Below, piece by piece: positions 58,888 through 64,000 of a stretch of DNA of 64,000 bases. A model generated the notes under the pieces. The model searched no databases, was not told the origin of the DNA, and worked only from the letters and a program-made list of their open reading frames with translations. Source of the DNA: Blasia pusilla (Eukaryota > Marchantiophyta > Marchantiopsida > Blasiales); contig CM114271.1 of assembly GCA_050084515.1 (NCBI GenBank), forward strand, positions 19,468,001-19,532,000, written 5' to 3'. The first letter of the stretch is position 1. Each line of letters starts with the position of its first letter. Both the position numbers and the translations under genes were made by a program.

Positions 58888-58911
58888 CACTTTCAAGGGA
58901 TGATGTGTGCG
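58815..58911. repeat. 26-bp direct repeats flanking a (TA)n run
   Basis: ATCACTTTCAAGGGATGATG (first 20 of 26 identical bases) occurs at 58815 and 58886, and the TA run lies between at about 58852-58884. This is a tandem unit of 71 bp whose spacer is a microsatellite. Confidence 0.93.
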
Positions 58912-58919
58912 TGGAGCGA

Positions 58920-61900
58920 GAAATTATTGAGCTTATAATATTTATATGCACGTTCTATTATAACTTTCTCGAAAGAATCCGAGTGCAGTTAAAGGTTGAT
59001 GAGTGTGCAGCGAGGAAATATTGAGCTAAGAATATTTGAATGGAGGAAGATTATGTGTGGTGCTAACGTTAAATGATCGTGGTCTCGCTGTACACGCCCT
59101 AAAGAGACCGAAATAGGCGGATAGTTACCTTGGACTCTACTGAGATCTGCTCGCGCCCCCGAGAACAGACAGCGCCAAACATTGAACTCGCCTCGCATGA
59201 TAAAAACCATGTCTCCAAAATCCTCAACCTACAACGCGGCAATGATGTAGTAGAGAGACAGCATGTGCGCTGCGGACTGCACCCTAAAATTTCCGCTAGA
59301 AAAGTAAAACCGAAGCATCACACGAAAAGCCTCCCCACTGAAAAGGTGCGAGAGCACGATGAGAACGAGGACGAGCTATTGTACCGGAGACCCACCACCA
59401 CCCTAAAAAGCGATGATAGAACGTCTGTCGGCAAATTCCGGAGAGCACGCGCTGTTTAGAATAGTTGGCAAAGGGAACAATCCGAAGCGAACGTGGGATG
59501 GTGGTCCGGAAAGCGGCACGGAATTGCGAATGTGGAAGTTTTCGTGTTCCCGCCGCATTTTCTCCGATAATGAAATCTTGGGAGGAATAGAAACGAATGT
59601 TTGGGACAAATCGCAAGGCGACATACCCGGGCCGTGCTACTTGCCATCAGAGCATCTACGGGTCAGTAAGAGATTCTCCCTGGTGAGCAGAAGTGACTTC
59701 TGAGTAGACGAATTGCAGACGCAAGAAGATACCAAGCTCGGGCACACCAAATTTGTAGCTTTCCTGTGGTCAAGGGTGGAACAATTGATTGCGCGACCGA
59801 CGGAAAGCGATCGGTTAAGATCGTAGGCAGAAACAGTTTGGACCTGGAGCGCAGACAGCGCAACGGAAGTCGTAGACCGACTCTCTACCGCCTGCAACGA
59901 AGCTATCGAGAGAGACGGGTGAATCTTACTACCACACAAGTAGGCACGGTTCAGGTTTCGCTTTCTCTGAGCAGTCAGATCGCTGAGCCTTCCATTCGGA
60001 GGCAGGTGACTAGACTAGTCTTGATCCGGCGCAGGGATCAAATCTCCAACCTTTCGTACCCAGGGTACCTCCAAAGTCGACTGCCAACGGGCAGAGAGCT
60101 GCAACGCCAGGTGATCATGAAGGATGAGCTGCAAAATGCTTTCCCGGCTCGTCCAAAGCAAAGCTGCTGATCCGACGGAGAAAAGCAGGATCGCCGCGAG
60201 CGAAAGCGCGAGGAAGGAAGGAAGGAAGGGAAAAGTGACCGCCCTTCTGTACAGGGGACGAAAATTGATGGGATTTGTCCCCTCCACGACAAACCAGGGA
60301 TTGATTATGAAAGCAAAAATAGACAACTTGAAACAGGGAAATGGGGACTCATCGGAAGAAGAATATAAACTTTAATAGAAACTGGGATGGAAAACTCATA
60401 GGGATACAGGAAAAAAAACCGCCTGCCAGAAGAAGAAGCATAGTAAGAACCTCTAAAGCTGCCTCACTAATATCCAGCCACATTTAGAAAACATATTACC
60501 AGCAAGAGATACCCACTTCATTATTATCACGAACCCCAAAAGAGCAAGAGGGCACTTCGTAGTGGCATTTTTAAAGAGCCCTTGTTAAAGATGGATAGCT
60601 ACAAAACAACGTCTCCAATATAAGAACACAACATGTGAAGACAACTCATTTTTCGAATCAAGCCTTTGCCAATCTCAATGGTAACAATGAAACAACGTTT
60701 TTAGTCAGTAAAGCTTTAAAATTGATCTCGTACCCATCATATTCCTGGTGCACCATGTGCCGAACTGATTCTCACATAGTGAGAGAGCCCGTGGATGTCG
60801 GCCACCATCAACGTGAACCTCTTGCATTAGTCCCCATGATTGAGGGAATTCGCATGGAAGTGCCAAACGCACAAGGACCAGACTCTTATGACACTCACAA
60901 ATGGGAGGCCCATACGGCCTATGACACTCACAATTCGTCAAACGGACCACCCAAATTAAATGGACTACCACCCCCCCCCTCTCTCCAAATAGAGAATATA
61001 TTCAAAATGGGGAATATGTGACATGCTCACGCTCTTCCTTCCCGTATTTCATGCTAGGCCGACATTTTCGCGACCCATCGATGGATCACGAGAGCTGGTG
61101 GGCGAATGTCCAAGTGGCTCCTGGCTATGTCGCACCTTTCCTGTATGTACTGGAGGCTCGTTTCAATGGATGGATGTCGCTCTTCCCTCCGCGCTTCGCC
61201 TCTTAGGCTCTGTCTGCCCTCTCATCGTCGATGGATCTGTACGGCGGCCACCCTCTGACAGTCAAGTCTACGCTACCGGTACCAAGGTCCTTTTCAACCA
61301 GAGCCGCAGAGAGAGGGGCAGAGCAGAGTCGCCATCCGGGGGGACGCGCCTCGCGATCCCTCTGTCGCTGGGGGCTGTGCGCGGTCCGTGAACAAACTGA
61401 TTCTTTCTCATACATCGCTTCCTCTCGATTTCTCTCTCGGATGTTCCGGAATGTGCATGGCAGCGAGCAGCTCCGAAGCAGCACGTCGGTGTGTATACGA
61501 TCACACGGCCTGGCAGCTGCAGGTAGCTGGCCTTGGCGTGGATTCTCACGCACAGCGAGTCCTCCTTTCCGGTGACATTTATGTTCCATGACATGGCGGC
61601 CTTGCATTTGGCTGCTGCTATTTGAGAAAAGGATGAGTCAGCCGTTATGAACGCATCCTTGATCCGCATTCCCAACCCTGTTCTCGCGACCGTATAACGG
61701 AAGCTATGAGTACATCAGCGCGAGACTGAAGCTACGGAACACGAGACACGTCAATTCGCGTCCACCGGCGCATCGATTGATTGCTGTCTGTCTTCTTGGA
61801 AATGAGATGTCCGCTTGCGTCTTTGAGATCTTCCCGAAAGCCCTTACAGCACGAAAAACCCCATCTTTGAAATCAGCGATTGTGTGCCAGAGAACCATCC

Positions 61901-63420
61901 GAAGCCCTCGCTCGAACAATTGGTGTCTGCCAAAGATCTCCGTGGTCTTTGGCCGTCTCCCCACGCTTGATTCCGGGGTTATGCCCCCGAAAATTTGGCC
62001 GCAATTCGAGATCTGGTTTCGTTGTGGACGCGAGGTTTGATGCATCGTGATCCGCGATTTGTTGTGCAGATATTAAACAAAAGGCGATCCCGGTGAGTTC
62101 TGTTGTCATTCGCGTTTTACCCCTCTAAACTGGTAGAGTGTTACAAAGCCAGCAATGCGGATGGATGAAACCCAAGAACTCGCATAAGCAACTCCAGATC
62201 TCTAGCTGTTTTCGATGTAGAGGAGGGGTGATTTGGGTTTCTTCTCAGGAACGGAACCGAAGCTGTCCATGGCACCTCCCTCGTGGCTCTCGATTCTCCA
62301 GTGTGCTTGTGCGATTTTCCAAGAGGTGCGGATTCGAGTGCATTCCGAACCTGGTCTTCTGGCATGCGGATGCGTGTGAGTCGTTGATGAACGAGCTGTG
62401 GGAGAAAATCCTCCTATGAGAGCTTTCACGAGGAACCTGCGCAGTTCAATGGGCTAAGTCGGTGTGGAACACGTGGAATGGAAATAGGGTGAAGGGAACA
62501 TGGAATCCTCGGCTGTGCAGACCATTTTCACAGAGGGGTGCGCTCACCCATCTCCGTGATCATGACATGGGTCGCATCGTGAGTGTCAGTGGTTGGGGCA
62601 GGGGTTGTCTTTAGAGTTTTCCCGAGCGGCGACTCGTTCTCTTCCTCTATATCAAACCCAATCCCTTCCGAGAATTTTTTAGGCATAATTTCCGCTTGAA
62701 TTTCCAATGGCGGGAACTCTCTTCCAAGACTGTTGTAGTGCTACTTTTGCGACTTTGACTAAGGGACCGACTGTCAGTTCATGATGCATACAAGTTCATA
62801 GAACCTTCCCTCTGTTTCAGTTGAAGGTTTGTACAATCAGAAGCGTGAGGGTCGATTCGTTGACTGACAAGCGCAGGAGATGCCCCCACTAGCGATTTGA
62901 AAGACGATCATTTGTATTACCTGCATTACCGCACTTGTGCGAATCACGTCACCTTCATTCAAGTCTATAGGCAGCTTGGTCGAAGGCTTACATACGTCGT
63001 CACACATCACCAACGGCGGTCCGAGCTGGAGCTGGGGCTGGAGTAGTAGCCGGAATCTTTAGACTGACAGAATTATGTTTGTGTACCACCACCCAAATTT
63101 ATCGATGGGTGGTGGTGGATATGACGGATATGAAAAGAATCTCCTCGACGGACTTCGGCATGGACTACCACTTCGTTCGACATCGGGACCGGACTTTGGT
63201 ATTCGACGTAGGGGGATTTCCTCAAAACCGATCTCCCAATTGCGTTGTTGCAGCTGCTGCAACAGAAACCTACTGACGTCCTTCGCAGTGAAACTTGTTT
63301 TTCCGCCGGTCTGCCGCACAGCTCGTCTTCGCCGTCCTATTGATACATATGATTGCTACTGAGGGCCTGAATCCTGATCAGAAAAACCATGAGAGCTTAT
63401 TCTCCCGCACTCCGTCTGTA
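58920..63420. other. Gene-space-like sequence with no recognised gene
   Basis: GC-balanced, with overlapping frames of 60-137 codons on both strands and no domain I recognise. Among the longest are 59766-60170 (+), 61023-61391 (+), 61268-61675 (-) and 61704-62045 (-). No run of frames with plausible splice sites and a conserved motif was found. I see no LTR, satellite or transposase here, in contrast to 3.5-55.8 kb. Non-coding exons or a lineage-specific gene cannot be excluded. Confidence 0.45.
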
Positions 63421-63438
63421 GGACTCATAGGGTCTTCT

Positions 63439-63468
63439 TTTCAATTCATCGCCGGGGATGAATTGAAA
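63439..63468. repeat. 12-bp inverted repeat, 6-base loop
   Basis: TTTCAATTCATC (63439-63450) and GATGAATTGAAA (63457-63468) are exact reverse complements around GCCGGG. Shorter than the 18-19 bp ones elsewhere; chance is possible. Confidence 0.85.
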
Positions 63469-64000
63469 TGAAGGAAGGACTACGATGTCCTCTACGATAG
63501 AAAGCAAGGCAACGCAGCGAGTGCAATCACTGCAATGCAAGTGAGTCCAAACCTTCGCAGAATCCTTAAAAAGCGAGCATATTCGGTGTCGTGTTTCCCG
63601 ACAAGAAACAGCCAACCGATGTCAGACCGTGTGGGGTCGAGCGGACTTAAATCCGAGAAGGTGACGCTCGAAAAGTAAGATTAAAAAACTGCGGCAACAG
63701 GGGCATGTGCGAGAGTGATCTCGTCACATAAAAGCTCCCAATCCGTGCGCCTCCAGGAGTCTTCGGGCCCATGTGCGCATCACGGCACCGGAACTCCGGT
63801 CGGGGAAAACGCGAGTTAATGCCAGCCTCAACAAAAAGCATATTTTGCCTCATCAGATGATCAGATGCGCTGGGTATGAATGCCAACAGCAGGGCGTTGG
63901 TCACCTAACCCCCGTTAATGGACCACTCCATCACTCGTTTTAATCGAAGTGCATCTTTTTCTCTAATGGAACGATTTTAGCATCGTCCACTATCCATATC

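Noticed and set aside
61023-62045. Several 110-135 codon frames on both strands
   Set aside because: They overlap one another on both strands, lack domains, and show no plausible splice structure.

Overview
The window is nuclear DNA of a land plant. The evidence is an alpha-expansin gene with three short GT-AG introns, plant-type LTR retrotransposons (one with an initiator-Met-tRNA-like primer site and a chromodomain), a hAT transposase with the plant DUF659 layout, Helitron ends and Rep remnants, and a CACTA remnant. I cannot fix the lineage. A fern, lycophyte or bryophyte would fit as well as anything, but that is only an impression.

Layout. 1-3.5 kb has balanced base composition and no gene I recognise. 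3.5-55.8 kb is an AT-rich block of dead transposable elements. 55.8-64 kb returns to a more GC-balanced composition and holds the only convincing protein-coding gene, an alpha-expansin at 56828-57995 with four coding exons and about 255 residues.

Inside the transposon block, four LTR families can be separated by their termini. R1 (TGTCGCGACC...CGACA, chromovirus) has LTRs at 5389-7694 (-), 10510-11520 (+) and 12909-13943 (+). R2 (TGTCGTGT...ACGACA) lies at 6336-7614 (+), 18493-19703 (+) and 28058-29370 (-). R3, with TGTTGGA at its start and a TATA-like site in one copy, lies at 15660 and 34421. R4 is a dispersed repeat at 4338, 39680 and 49600. They are nested. A minus-strand R1 chromovirus has its reverse transcriptase split by a plus-strand R1 element. 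That element's protease is split by a solo R1 LTR with a perfect 5-bp target duplication (ATTTG). The first element's 3' LTR is split by a solo R2 LTR. A second R2 LTR interrupts a hAT transposase in its dimerisation motif. A third R2 LTR precedes an unusual same-strand coding remnant (25930-27922) that is not gag-pol-like and ends in a Cys-rich RING-like stretch.

Other structures are a tandem satellite of about 180 bp (20.6-24.0 kb, about 19 monomers, at least three monomer subtypes), a 5S-rRNA-like sequence with correctly spaced internal promoter boxes (32864-32975), a decayed Helitron Rep coding region (45575-47757, minus) with a nearby 319-bp tandem duplication, Helitron 3' termini at 4033, 38567, 42160 and 53302, four perfect inverted repeats or palindromes, and long TC/AT microsatellites.

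Apart from the expansin I see no intact cellular gene. The genes here do not form a pathway; the window reads as a retrotransposon graveyard between two stretches of gene-space-like sequence.
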